From: Phycisphaerae bacterium
GTDB taxonomy: Bacteria > Planctomycetota > Phycisphaerae > Sedimentisphaerales > SG8-4
Assembly (NCBI GenBank): GCA_030613765.1
Contig: JAUWLI010000011.1
Location: forward strand, 1-21,658
Reading direction: 5' to 3'
Length of the DNA stretch: 21,658 bases
The translations under genes and the position numbers were made by a program. Of the stretch, positions 1-7,743 are shown piece after piece. The first letter of the stretch is position 1. Each line of letters begins with the position of its first letter. Below the pieces are notes generated by a model, which had not been told where the DNA came from, made no database searches, and saw only the letters and a program-made list of their open reading frames with translations.

Positions 1-24
1 ACTTACATATCCTCTATGCATAAC

Positions 25-92
25 AACGGTTCACTCCTGAGATATGTACTCACAACGGTCTAATTCCGATGTATGATGGCTTAGCGTCTTTA
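25..92 (+). repeat. Direct repeat, copy 1
   Basis: Imperfect direct repeat of about 2305-2372. The shared core reads CTGAGATATGTACTCAC, then ACGGTCTAATTCCGAT, then TATGATGGCTTA, with only scattered substitutions. Copy 1 lies about 280 bases before the transposase N-terminal fragment at 374; copy 2 lies just before the transposase C-terminal part at 2406. The repeat therefore probably belongs to the element's flank or end. The exact borders are judged by eye. Confidence 0.7.
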
Positions 93-123
93 TTTCGCTG
101 ACACTCATACTCGGATGGGAAAC

Positions 124-357
124 TCAGGGAACCATGCTGTATATGAGCCTCACACCCCGAAGTTTGGTTTTCGGTGTCGGTAACGTTACCTCGACAACGT
201 AAGCGTTCTGTGTGTCGGTTAGAACCTTATGGAGCCGCTTTGATGACAACACTTCGTCACCCCGTGGGGTGCAAAAATCGCCTTGCCATAACCATTTGAA
301 AGATAGAGGTTTACAGTCTTCCTTGACGAACGGATTTGCATGATTATCGAGGATTTG
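124..357 (-). other. Possible coding remnant, open frame without a start
   Basis: Read on the minus strand, this stretch is open for 77 codons between a TAG (358-360) and a TGA (124-126). The translation is balanced and protein-like, ending in TKLRGVRLIYSMVP. There is no ATG, GTG or TTG near its 5' end and no ribosome binding site. It could be a fragment of another transposase or a chance open frame. I do not recognise the family. Confidence 0.2.
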
Positions 358-373
358 CTACGGTTCCAGGACT

Positions 374-736
374 ATGAAACAGCAATTATGGATTACGCTC
401 GCCACCTATCTTGCGTATTGCATCGATAAGGAGCTTTACAAAGCCATCGATTATCTTCGCGAACAGGTCCGCGTACTCCTGAATCAGCACGAAAAACAGA
501 ACATTTCAACCGAGACTTTCTATATACACGCCTTTCAATATCTCCTTACCATTGTACCAATCACCTGCCTTGTGTCTATAGTTAACCGTCAATTTCAAAT
601 ATCTGTAGATAATCTAATCCACCTTTTTGTTTTACCTGTTTTTGGAGGATCATATGGGAATGATTACGCCCGTAGAATCGCCAATCTAAACAGTTGGCCT
701 CATAATCTGCTCAAAAACGCAGGTCTTGCAAAATAA
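374..736 (+). pseudogene. N-terminal fragment of integrase-core (rve) transposase
   Basis: The first ~42 residues (starting MKQQLWITLATYL, with CIDKELYKAIDYLREQVRVL and ending in HEKQN) look like the N-terminal segment of a family of bacterial DDE transposases with an integrase core. From memory of that family, this segment is normally followed by a K-R-I-L-L-T-type linker and then QRMRxAAKAKRLS. That continuation is not here: from about base 500 the frame runs into unrelated AT-rich sequence, and the ORF ends at 736 by chance. The missing continuation is found at 2406-3347. This is read as a broken transposase gene whose 5' end was separated from the rest by about 1.9 kb. It has no catalytic residues and should be inactive. 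Confidence 0.65.
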
Positions 737-852
737 TAGTGAAAATCAGGTACTTTGTGCAATTGACAAATCAGTGGCTTCTGTTCTTATTAAAAAAGTT
801 GAAGAATTTCAGTAAGAGATGACAACATTTTTCGGTTTAGAAACGGCATATA
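662..852. repeat. ~200-bp diverged tandem repeat, copy A
   Basis: Copy A of an imperfect tandem duplication. It begins with GATTACGCCCGTAGAATCG (662-680), contains ATTAAAAAAG and AAGAGATGACAACATTTTTC (814-833), and ends near AACGGCATAT (842-851). Each landmark reappears in the same order in copy B. The end of the ORF that starts at 374 runs through this copy, so that ORF tail is probably not a real coding sequence. Confidence 0.65.
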
Positions 853-1244
853 AATGGAAAGGCTACGCTCGTAGAATCGACGATCCCTTCTTGAAGGGTA
901 TCAAATAGTCTTTTTTCAGGAATCGGGCTTGAAATTTGCTTAAAAATGCAACTCACAAATTATTTTGAAAATCCTTAGTTTTCACGATTGACAAGGTCAG
1001 CGGTTTCTGCTTTTATTAAAAAAGCGACAGAATTTCAACAAGAGATGACAACATTTTTCAATTAAGTAACGGCATATTTGGTAGAAACAGACTGAAATTC
1101 TTGCTGGGTAATAATATTTTTATCGGGAAGCAATTTCTTGCCAAAAAATGCGGTTTTTTTGAAAATAACATAGTTTCCATGGTAGATTTGGTTTTATTAA
1201 GTAAGATAAATTGATTTCACTTTTTGCATAATTAGGAGGCGACA
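737..1244. other. Intergenic AT-rich region made of diverged repeats
   Basis: No gene is supported here. The region is mostly the second half of repeat copy A and all of copy B. A possible third, more decayed copy may run through about 1146-1222, where a TTTGAAAAT, TAGTTT and TTTTATTAA order resembles copies A and B. AGGAGG at 1234-1239 is the ribosome binding site of the next gene. Confidence 0.5.
861..1078. repeat. ~200-bp diverged tandem repeat, copy B
   Basis: Copy B begins GGCTACGCTCGTAGAATCG (861-879), carries AAGAGATGACAACATTTTTC at 1040-1059 and ends near AACGGCATA (1068-1076). The offset to copy A grows from about 199 to about 226 bases, so copy B holds roughly 27 extra bases. A conserved reading of NLLKNA in both copies hints that the unit may once have been coding. 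Confidence 0.65.
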
Positions 1245-2096
1245 TTGGACCTGCAAACTCTACAACAGAAGGAGTTGGAGCTAGAGCGAAAAACGCTCTC
1301 TCTCGAACGTGAGAGATTGGATTTTGAGAAAACACATGTGGCGAAACAGCGTATATTTCAGAAACATCCCGTTGCCGTCATTACTGCTATTTTATCCATA
1401 ATCACAGTTGTCGTAAGCGCAACGCAAGTCTTCACTGCTCATCTCGCGAAGTCAAGAGAGATGGAAATTAGTCAATTTCAAAATAAGGAACAGAATGATC
1501 GTCAATGGAGAATTGCTCTGTTAGAGTTCCTAGATAAGAATCAAACTAAGTTAGCATCTAAAGATCCCAATATACGGGAGATGACTCTATCAATGCTGGA
1601 AGTCTCTTTCCCAACAAAATATGCAAGGCCTGTACGCAGCAAGCTTGCGATAACCTCTGCAGCCACTCGGTTGATTGAAGACATTGCGGTGCAAGAACGG
1701 TCGGGCTATAAGAAAAAGATATACACAGAACTTCTAGTACCCCTCGTGGATTGCTTCGACAAAACTAAAGAGGCTTTTAAATATTATACAACAAGCGGCA
1801 CAAAATGGGAAAAGCAGTTATTGGAGGGGAATATAAAAGCTAGAGATTTACTGGTGAACAAGTCTGAGTTGATCCCAAAGAACCTTCGGTCAGATGCATT
1901 GCGGCTTGTTGAGCATTATGAAGCTTGGCTTGCCAAATATGATACAGTACGCAGCACCAATATGACGCACCAGCAACAAACAGTTTCATCTAGTCATCTG
2001 GTATTTGTGGGACCGGAGGGGTATCCATTTCCAACAGAAGCTGAGACACGCTTCCGAAATCTGTACAAAGAATATCGACAGGAGTTTGGGGACTAA
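1245..2096 (+). CDS. Coiled-coil, single-pass membrane protein of unknown function
   Basis: 283 residues. The start is TTG at 1245, chosen because a perfect AGGAGG (1234-1239) sits 5 bases upstream and no ATG lies nearby. Residues ~1-38 are charged and heptad-like (QQKELELERKTLSLERERL), a probable coiled coil. Residues ~42-65 (HPVAVITAILSIITVVVSATQ) form one membrane segment. The remaining ~215 residues are mostly helical and charged. The C-terminus contains HLVFVGPEGYPFPTEAETRF, a distinctive G-P-E-G-x-P-F-P motif. I do not recognise the family. The gene stands alone between transposase fragments and is AT-rich like them, so it may be cargo of, or a gene interrupted by, the surrounding mobile DNA. 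Small coiled-coil membrane proteins of this shape occur in many contexts, including anti-phage islands, but nothing here proves such a role. Confidence 0.75.
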   Translation: MDLQTLQQKELELERKTLSLERERLDFEKTHVAKQRIFQKHPVAVITAILSIITVVVSATQVFTAHLAKSREMEISQFQNKEQNDRQWRIALLEFLDKNQTKLASKDPNIREMTLSMLEVSFPTKYARPVRSKLAITSAATRLIEDIAVQERSGYKKKIYTELLVPLVDCFDKTKEAFKYYTTSGTKWEKQLLEGNIKARDLLVNKSELIPKNLRSDALRLVEHYEAWLAKYDTVRSTNMTHQQQTVSSSHLVFVGPEGYPFPTEAETRFRNLYKEYRQEFGD

Positions 2097-2405
2097 TTAT
2101 TTCGCGTTATTGATCGCGAAGAACCGAATACGAAAAACGCCTTGTCGCATATAAGGCCAACAAGCCCTGGCGGGAATAGTCTTGAGAGATGGATGAGCAA
2201 TCGACAACAAGCTGAAGCAAACCATTTTGGGTTGAGATTATAGGAAAAGTCCCTTTGATAGATTTTCATAAGGATAGTAAATACCAATCTTCCCCCACGT
2301 ATAATAATTGTTCACTTCTGAGATATGTACTCACCACGGTCTAATTCCGATATATGATGGCTTAAGAGCTTTAATTCTCTCGGTTGTTAAGTAAAAATCT
2401 ATATT
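2097..2405. other. Intergenic region with repeat copy 2
   Basis: There is no gene. Just after the stop of the preceding gene is a short inverted repeat, TTCGCG (2101-2106) with CGCGAA (2115-2120). A second is GCCTT/AAGGC around 2140-2158. Neither is followed by a T-run, so I do not call a terminator. The rest is the direct repeat described separately. Confidence 0.4.
2305..2372 (+). repeat. Direct repeat, copy 2
   Basis: Partner of about 25-92, with the same core order and a few substitutions. It ends about 30 bases before the transposase reading frame resumes at about 2391. In the minus frame both copies read K-P-S-Y-I-G-I-R-P followed by L or W and then a stop. Confidence 0.7.
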
Positions 2406-3347
2406 ATGATACCTACCGGTAGTCAGCGGATGAGAGTGGCTGCCAAGGCCAAAAGACTCAGCAGGAGAATGCTGGAGCAATGTACAGTCCTGTTTACGCC
2501 TGATACCATACTCGGATGGTTTCGCAGACTCATTGCTGAGAAATATGATGGCAGTAAGAACCGTAAAACGGTTGGAAGGCCGATGATCAGCCAGGAAATT
2601 ATTGATCTCGTCATCAAATTCAAGAAAGAGAATCTTCGCTGGGGTTACCAGGAAATTACAGATCAAATCATTTACCTGGGCTACAAGATCAGCAAATCCA
2701 GCGTGAAAAACATCCTGATTGAAAACGGTTATGATCCCGAACCTGATCTAACTGTAAGAAGTACCTGGCATGAGTTTGTCAAAAGCCATTGGGAAGTTTT
2801 AGCTGCCTGTGATTTCTTCACGATCGAATTGCTGGTAGGGCGAAAGCTGATCCGATGCACTGTCTTTTTCGTCATGGAGCTGTGTACAAGGAAAGTGTTT
2901 TTTGCTTCAGTTAAGCCCCAGCCCGATGGTGACTACATGACGCAGGTAGCCAGAATCCTAACGGATTATGATGATGGATTTCTAAAAGGTAAGAGATTTC
3001 TGATCCATGACAGGGATTCGCTTTATACAAATGACTTTCACAGCATATTGGAAAACTCTGGAACAGAACCCGTAAAGCTTCCGGCACGAAGCCCAGATTT
3101 GAATCCTCACGCTGAGAGATTTGTGAAATCTGTAAAATCCGAATGTTTAGACTATATGATATTATCTTTCGTTGAACAGCTTGAATACGTCCTAACAAAT
3201 TATCGAGAGTATTATCATCACGAAAGGATTCATCAATCCCTTGGCAGGATAATTGAACCTATACATGAAATTGACGATAGCGCTGAGATCGCCTGTATTG
3301 AACGACTTGGCGGACTGTTAAAATCTTACCACAGATTGGCTGCCTAA
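2406..3347 (+). pseudogene. Integrase-core (rve, DDE) transposase lacking its N-terminus
   Basis: 313 residues. The catalytic integrase core is complete: D136 (AACDFF), D202 in HDRDSLYT and E237 in NPHAERFVKS, followed by the usual YYHHERIHQSLG tail. Upstream are a helix-turn-helix-like part (residues ~8-60) and a GYQEI region. The family normally begins about 45 residues earlier, with a segment like the one at 374-500. Here that segment is missing: an in-frame TAA lies at 2388-2390 and the bases before the ATG do not encode it. No ribosome binding site stands before 2406. The catalytic residues show a recent loss, but the truncated DNA-binding end makes activity doubtful. Terminal inverted repeats were not found. 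Confidence 0.75.
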
Positions 3348-3655
3348 GAAATCAGACAGCTTCAGTGTTCCTGTCGAAACAGTATGCGCGTTTCGGATAC
3401 CCCCACATCAATTTCAACGACTTCCAAGCAAGACCCAAATGCAGATCATAATTCCATCGCTAAATTGCTGACGAAAATGCCAATGCCAACTTGTTAATGA
3501 GCAATGGTTTAACTGCTGATTAATATTTGCACTGTACGAGACCCATCGATGTAAATTCCATCGCATGAGATTATCTTTTCCTTTCGATCACTATACGATA
3601 AATGCACTGTGTCTCTTCTGGTTCTGGCACTGTGACTGCCGCCTGGATTCCCTTC
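3348..3655. other. Intergenic region between transposase and deacetylase
   Basis: The region lies between two convergent genes. I see no gene, no tRNA and no clear terminator hairpin with a T-run on either strand. The right end of the insertion element probably lies here, but I could not place it. Confidence 0.4.
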
Positions 3656-4501
3656 CTACCGACGTAGCAGTTGGATGTTGGTGGCCCTGCGTTGCTCCAT
3701 GATGGCAAATGGATCTGCTGGCACCTCATTCGGATCCACATAACGTTCCAGGTCGCGCATGGCGATGACCGAGTATCCTTCGTCGTGCAGGTATTGCATG
3801 TACTGCTCGAACTTTTCCGGCGGTGTGTGTACCCATGGGTGCTTGTATTCGGGCACGCCATGAAACTGCAACACAACGATCCTGTCGTTTCCCGCCTGGT
3901 GGACGGCCCGCTTGAAATCATCAAGCGTCCAGTCTGGTCGCGCGTCGCCAGCGGACGGTATCAACAGGGGGTGGTCGCACCCAGGCTCATAGGCAACGCC
4001 CCGCCCATCTTCGTAAGGGTACTCAGGTTCACCACCCCGGCGGGCGAACAGGATACCATTCTTTCTCAAGATGGGCAACGCGTCTGGGTGGATCACATTG
4101 CCCGGGTAGGCAAACGTCACCGGCGGGATTATTCCGTGTTCCTTGCAGCGGCTTTCAATGAATTCGATTTGCTCTTCGAGCTTGTCGATATTTTCTGCCG
4201 TGAGGGCTATATGGTCTCGGGTATGGTTGCCGATTTCGAAGCCATCCCGATGTAGCTCGGCGATCTGATCCCACGTCATGAAGACATTTTTGTCGTCGGC
4301 AAATCCAAGACCTTCGGTGATGAAGAACGTGGCCCTGAATCCATAGTCTTTGAGTATGGGGCGAACAACGGTATAGTGCGAAACAACACCGTCATCAAAG
4401 GTCAGAACTACGAGTTTCTCGGGAATTGGCTGACGCGTGGCACAACCGCTGGCAGCAGTGAGTACTATCGCAGCTATGAGTGTCCGAAGGATATGTACCA
4501 T
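3656..4501 (-). CDS. Polysaccharide deacetylase lipoprotein (CE4/NodB-like)
   Basis: 281 residues. The N-terminus is a lipoprotein signal with lipobox A-S-G-C (Cys20), so the enzyme is probably membrane-anchored outside the cytoplasm. The NodB fold is clear. Motif 1 is TFDDG (Asp36, Asp37). Motif 2 is NHTRDH (His93, His97), which with an Asp binds the metal. Next come a YPG segment near residue 131, a DWTLDDF segment, and LQFHG near residue 213. The family removes N- or O-acyl groups from polysaccharides; the substrate cannot be read from sequence. ATG 4501 is supported by GGGAGG at 4507-4512, 5 bases upstream. The toroid gene lies 47 bases upstream on the same strand, so the two are probably co-transcribed and may act on the same glycan. 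Confidence 0.9.
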   Translation of the reverse strand: MVHILRTLIAAIVLTAASGCATRQPIPEKLVVLTFDDGVVSHYTVVRPILKDYGFRATFFITEGLGFADDKNVFMTWDQIAELHRDGFEIGNHTRDHIALTAENIDKLEEQIEFIESRCKEHGIIPPVTFAYPGNVIHPDALPILRKNGILFARRGGEPEYPYEDGRGVAYEPGCDHPLLIPSAGDARPDWTLDDFKRAVHQAGNDRIVVLQFHGVPEYKHPWVHTPPEKFEQYMQYLHDEGYSVIAMRDLERYVDPNEVPADPFAIMEQRRATNIQLLRR

Positions 4502-4548
4502 GATGACCTCCCTTTCTGCCGGTGTGGCGGATTGACGCCCACCAGAAC

Positions 4549-5703
4549 CTACTGTCGTTGGCCGGACTTCTGCTCGTATTTCCGGTCGTGTTCCGCCTTG
4601 AGATGCTCCTTGACCTTGTCCCGGGCCAGCGCATCTATGCCCACGGCTCGCACCAGCAGGCTGCGAATCCGATCGGGGGTAATGCGATCTTGGCCTTTTC
4701 GGGTTTGCTGCTTGTCCAGCCGTGTCCTGTTCTCCGGGTTCAGGAGGATGCGACAGTACTCGATGACGTTGCCGGTTGCCATGCCCGCCAGTTCAGTGGC
4801 GCGGAACTGGGGTGGCTGATCAAAGCCGGACACAGGGCGGAAGTAACCGCTGACCGGGTCCCAACGACGTTCCAGGCATTCTGTGAAGAACTCCATGGCA
4901 CGGAAGATGTCTTCCCACATCAGCATGTCGTTTCGTTTGGACCACTGCCGCAGCGTATGCAGGGCGTTGTGGTTAGTGCAGCCGCCCGCCGCTGTGAAGT
5001 TGCCGTCCTTTGGATTCTGATACTTGAGCACCGTGCGGATCATCCGATCCTGGCGGGGCAGCTTGATTTGGGCGAGCTTGAGGGCCGAGTCCATCTTCAT
5101 CACGCCGTTCCACCCGTTGTATTCCGGGTCGTCCGGACGGTTCCAGAAACCGTTCTGGCCCTGGTTGTCCAGCAGCCACTGCTTGAAGACCGGAATGTAG
5201 GGCGAATCTTCGATTGTCTTACCCGCCTTTTCTAGGTTCATGACATGCGGGTGAATGAAATGTCCGCGCAGCGAGCCGGCACCGTAGGCGTCCCAGTTCT
5301 TGTAGACATAATCCAGCCACTCGCGGAAACCTTCGACACTCATCTGCTCGCGGACCTCCTCGCTCGTGAAGTTGCGATAGGGAGGCTCACAGACGCTCAG
5401 TGGATATTTCGGTTCATATCCGAATCGTTTTAGCGTGTAGTAGGCCTTGACGGAATAGACGAACTCGCCGTACCTGTCGGTGAAGTTCCCCGCATTCGGA
5501 TCCTGACAGTCGATAATGAACCGGCAGTACTTCCCAACTTCCTCCGGCGACAGTTCATCACCCATGGCCCCAAGATATTTGTAGATGTCCTTGATATGCC
5601 ATTTTGACGAATTAGTCTGACCAGGATCATTCCCTGCTGCCCACGCCGACGCTCCCTGTATTAGCACTATAAGAACAATACAAAATCGTCCAACTCTCTT
5701 CAT
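4549..5703 (-). CDS. Secreted alpha/alpha-toroid (prenyltransferase-repeat-like) protein
   Basis: 384 residues with a signal peptide (MKRVGRFCIVLIVLIQGASA, cleavage likely after AWA). The mature part contains repeated patterns of the sort seen in squalene-cyclase/prenyltransferase-type toroids: YCRFIIDCQDPNAGNF, LDNQGQNGFW and VLKYQNPKDGNF, each followed by a helix pair. Such toroids occur in secreted polysaccharide lyases and in uncharacterised exported Planctomycetota proteins. A lyase role would fit the neighbouring deacetylase, but no lyase active-site motif is recognised. The C-terminal ~70 residues are basic and charged (helical). It is first in a two-gene unit with the deacetylase. A weak AGTGAGG lies about 11 bases before the ATG. 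Confidence 0.7.
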   Translation of the reverse strand: MKRVGRFCIVLIVLIQGASAWAAGNDPGQTNSSKWHIKDIYKYLGAMGDELSPEEVGKYCRFIIDCQDPNAGNFTDRYGEFVYSVKAYYTLKRFGYEPKYPLSVCEPPYRNFTSEEVREQMSVEGFREWLDYVYKNWDAYGAGSLRGHFIHPHVMNLEKAGKTIEDSPYIPVFKQWLLDNQGQNGFWNRPDDPEYNGWNGVMKMDSALKLAQIKLPRQDRMIRTVLKYQNPKDGNFTAAGGCTNHNALHTLRQWSKRNDMLMWEDIFRAMEFFTECLERRWDPVSGYFRPVSGFDQPPQFRATELAGMATGNVIEYCRILLNPENRTRLDKQQTRKGQDRITPDRIRSLLVRAVGIDALARDKVKEHLKAEHDRKYEQKSGQRQ

Positions 5704-5863
5704 TCTCTATTAGCCTCACTTTCTGCCCAGGACCACTTTCTAAAACGCGGATCATAGTCCTATTTGTGGCAATTCACGCCTTCAAGACCCAATCCCTTCC
5801 ATAGCGAAGATATGTACCTGTCCTAATCTATTATTTTCCAACCAATGGCCAGATCGTCACAGT

Positions 5864-6276
5864 TTACTCTCTCACATTAACAAACTCTGAGACTCTTACT
5901 CTATCTTCTTGGGGAATGTCAAGTAATTCGCCAATTATGTTATATATCCCAGGGCCTATGGGAAAGTCGCCCTCTATCCCAGATGTTCCATTATCGTTGA
6001 TTTTGTCCCAGTTAATTTCGAATTCCTTCGACTCATCCGCATCCAAACGATACTCCACAGGAGGAGACGGGGCATTACCCATGGCTACTGCCAAACGTGC
6101 TCGCCATTATTGTCTATAATAACAAAGTGATAACAGAATGGTGGCATAGGAACCCATTCCAAATTCACAGATATACTTCCCAGATTGGTAATCCTATACA
6201 AGATTTCATCTGCTTCTCCTGAATGATAAACTGATTTGTCTGTCCCTATGCAGTATTTTATTTTGTCTCCGACTAT
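5864..6276 (-). pseudogene. BsuPI-like domain remnant, out of frame at its 3' half
   Basis: On the minus strand the reading frame of the beta-helix gene stays open for 63 codons past its TGA. It encodes the first half of a BsuPI-type beta-sandwich domain: GTDKSVYHSGEADEILYRIT, then NLG, ending in IIDNNGEHVWQ. A TAG follows (6085-6087). The second half continues in another frame from about 6094 (PPVEYRLDADESKEFEINWD, FPIGPGIYNIIGEL) to a TAA at 5864. Joined, the two halves make one normal domain, so one frameshift near 6085-6105 broke it. No start codon or ribosome binding site exists for the first half. BsuPI-like domains follow beta-helix or dockerin regions in some Planctomycetota exported proteins (from memory), so this is read as the lost C-terminus of the upstream gene. 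A gene caller may report only 5864-6094. Confidence 0.7.
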
Positions 6277-7527
6277 TCAATGTTGATTAGCAGTGCTGTT
6301 ATCCTCCAGCCAGTGCAACGCCATAAGTCTAAAGTCCAGGAAATTTACCTTACAGTCACCGTTTATGTCACCCGCGACAATCGTTTCACAGATGGGCTGG
6401 CCAAAGTATGATTTGCTTGCTTCTGCCGTTCCACCGTATGCTCCCATATTGATAATGCCACCATTGGGAAATGGCTCAAGTCCAATTGGGCTCATGAGGT
6501 CCCCTGCATCTATGCACAGACTCGTGACCCCATCCTGAATCCATACTTGAGTGGATGGCTCCCAGCGACCTGCTTGTGATTTCAAATGATGATCACCATT
6601 ATTGGGATCTGTGAAACAGGGGTCAGCATCAATATTCCCTTGACCAAGCCAACCGCCTTGAATGCTGGAGTAGGCAATGTTAACCGTAGATTCGGCATCA
6701 AAATTAATTTCGTCTGGTGCATCATTCCGAAGGATAGTATTGAGTATAGTCAGAGAACTTCTAAGGCAGTGAATTCCTCCGCCTTCTCCGGGATATATCT
6801 CAGTAATTCCTGCCTGGTGTGCTCGATTCCCTGATATTGTATTGTTGGTTATCACGAGAGATGAATACTGACAGTCAATTCCACCGCCCATTCCCGGCAA
6901 AAGGAGGAATCCAGATAAAGCGAATGCATTGTTCTTCTCGATTACGTTGTTCACCAGGACTAACGATGACTCGTCGCTGAATATTCCGCCTCCTCTTCCC
7001 TCAGCATAATTGTTGGTAATTACATTACCAGTGATAGTGGCCGATGATTCCAAGCAACAAATACCGCCTCCAAAAGCTGTATGATTCAATTCCCCCCAAG
7101 CATAATTCTCGCTCAGGATATTGTTTTGTATCCCTGGTGAGGACATCTGGCAGAAAATTGCGCCTCCCAGGTTTGCCCAACCATTGGTTATGGTGAAACC
7201 AGACAATACGGAGTTTGGCCCCTCGCCCGAGTGAAAACTGAATCCCCGGTGCGGATGAGCTTCGCTGCCCTGGCAGTCGATAATACAGTTTTTCGGGCCA
7301 TTTTCGCTACGAACAGTAATTGCCTTCCCTAAGAAGTCTATATCCCTATTCCCATCTCCTGTATATATACCATCTGAGACGCTCACGGTATCTCCATCAT
7401 TGGCATCCTCTATAGCCGCCTGGATATTATTAAAATCCGCAGGGCCATCATCATCAACGGTAATTATGTCGGCCCGGCAGGCAGAGGCGAGCAGCAAGGT
7501 TATAATGACGGGCATTAACTTTTTCAT
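6277..7527 (-). CDS. Secreted right-handed beta-helix protein with dockerin-like C-terminus
   Basis: 416 residues. The signal peptide is MKKLMPVIITLLLASACRA. Residues ~20-330 carry parallel beta-helix repeats with the typical N-N-I/V-I and GGGI patterns (FNNIQAAIEDANDGDTVSV, GNVITNNYAEGRGGGIF, ITNNTISGN), the fold of pectate-lyase-like and Planctomycetota polymorphic beta-helix proteins. No catalytic residues are identifiable, so binding or structural roles are equally possible. Residues ~388-410 (GDINGDCKVNFLDFRLMALHW) are one calcium-binding dockerin-like repeat; true dockerins have two. AGAGGA lies before the ATG. The stop TGA (6277-6279) is followed in the same frame by a BsuPI-like domain, so the original protein was probably about 130 residues longer. 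The gene is AT-richer than the deacetylase unit downstream. Confidence 0.85.
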   Translation of the reverse strand: MKKLMPVIITLLLASACRADIITVDDDGPADFNNIQAAIEDANDGDTVSVSDGIYTGDGNRDIDFLGKAITVRSENGPKNCIIDCQGSEAHPHRGFSFHSGEGPNSVLSGFTITNGWANLGGAIFCQMSSPGIQNNILSENYAWGELNHTAFGGGICCLESSATITGNVITNNYAEGRGGGIFSDESSLVLVNNVIEKNNAFALSGFLLLPGMGGGIDCQYSSLVITNNTISGNRAHQAGITEIYPGEGGGIHCLRSSLTILNTILRNDAPDEINFDAESTVNIAYSSIQGGWLGQGNIDADPCFTDPNNGDHHLKSQAGRWEPSTQVWIQDGVTSLCIDAGDLMSPIGLEPFPNGGIINMGAYGGTAEASKSYFGQPICETIVAGDINGDCKVNFLDFRLMALHWLEDNSTANQH

Positions 7528-7668
7528 TTGGATATCCTCTTTATTCGCCGATGTTTTTTGTCGTTAATTGATATTTCCCATATTAAACGCCTGACTACGC
7601 ACCAAAGCCTTGAAAAATAACATTCTATCAAAATCTTGTTGTAATCGCACTCAATTAATTAGGGTCGC

Positions 7669-7697
7669 TTGACAATTTGGGATTGATTTGGTCATCT
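7669..7697 (+). promoter_or_regulatory. Weak candidate promoter before prepilin remnant
   Basis: A perfect TTGACA (7669-7674) is followed 17 bases later by TCATCT (7692-7697), a poor -10 box; TCTAAT (7695-7700) would give a 20-base spacer. It lies 45-70 bases before the prepilin ATG. It is suggestive only. Confidence 0.25.
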
Positions 7698-7743
7698 AAT
7701 AAAATCATAGGACTTAGAAGGGTTATTAACTCATAGGAAATTC

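Larger units (their letters stand above)
1..373. other. Gene-poor left edge with IS debris
   Basis: No complete gene is visible. About positions 25-90 form one copy of a direct repeat whose partner lies at about 2305-2372. Positions 108-120 (CATACTCGGATGG) also match 2507-2519 inside the downstream transposase gene, which suggests an internally deleted copy of the same element. On the minus strand 124-357 is open for 77 codons without a good start; it is listed separately. I could not assign the rest. Confidence 0.5.

Noticed and set aside
1120..1335. 71-codon minus-strand ORF before the membrane-protein gene
   Set aside because: It overlaps the start and binding site of the real gene and runs through the repeat region. 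Nothing supports it.
3671..5235. Long plus-strand ORFs (3671-4255, 4376-4819, 4522-5235) opposite the deacetylase and toroid genes
   Set aside because: They are antisense to genes with clear motifs, signal peptides and binding sites. Their products are low in recognisable structure and overlap each other.
5755..5790. Minus-strand TTGAAG with TAGGAC as a promoter for the toroid gene
   Set aside because: The spacing is 17 but the -10 box is poor. It is not distinguishable from chance.
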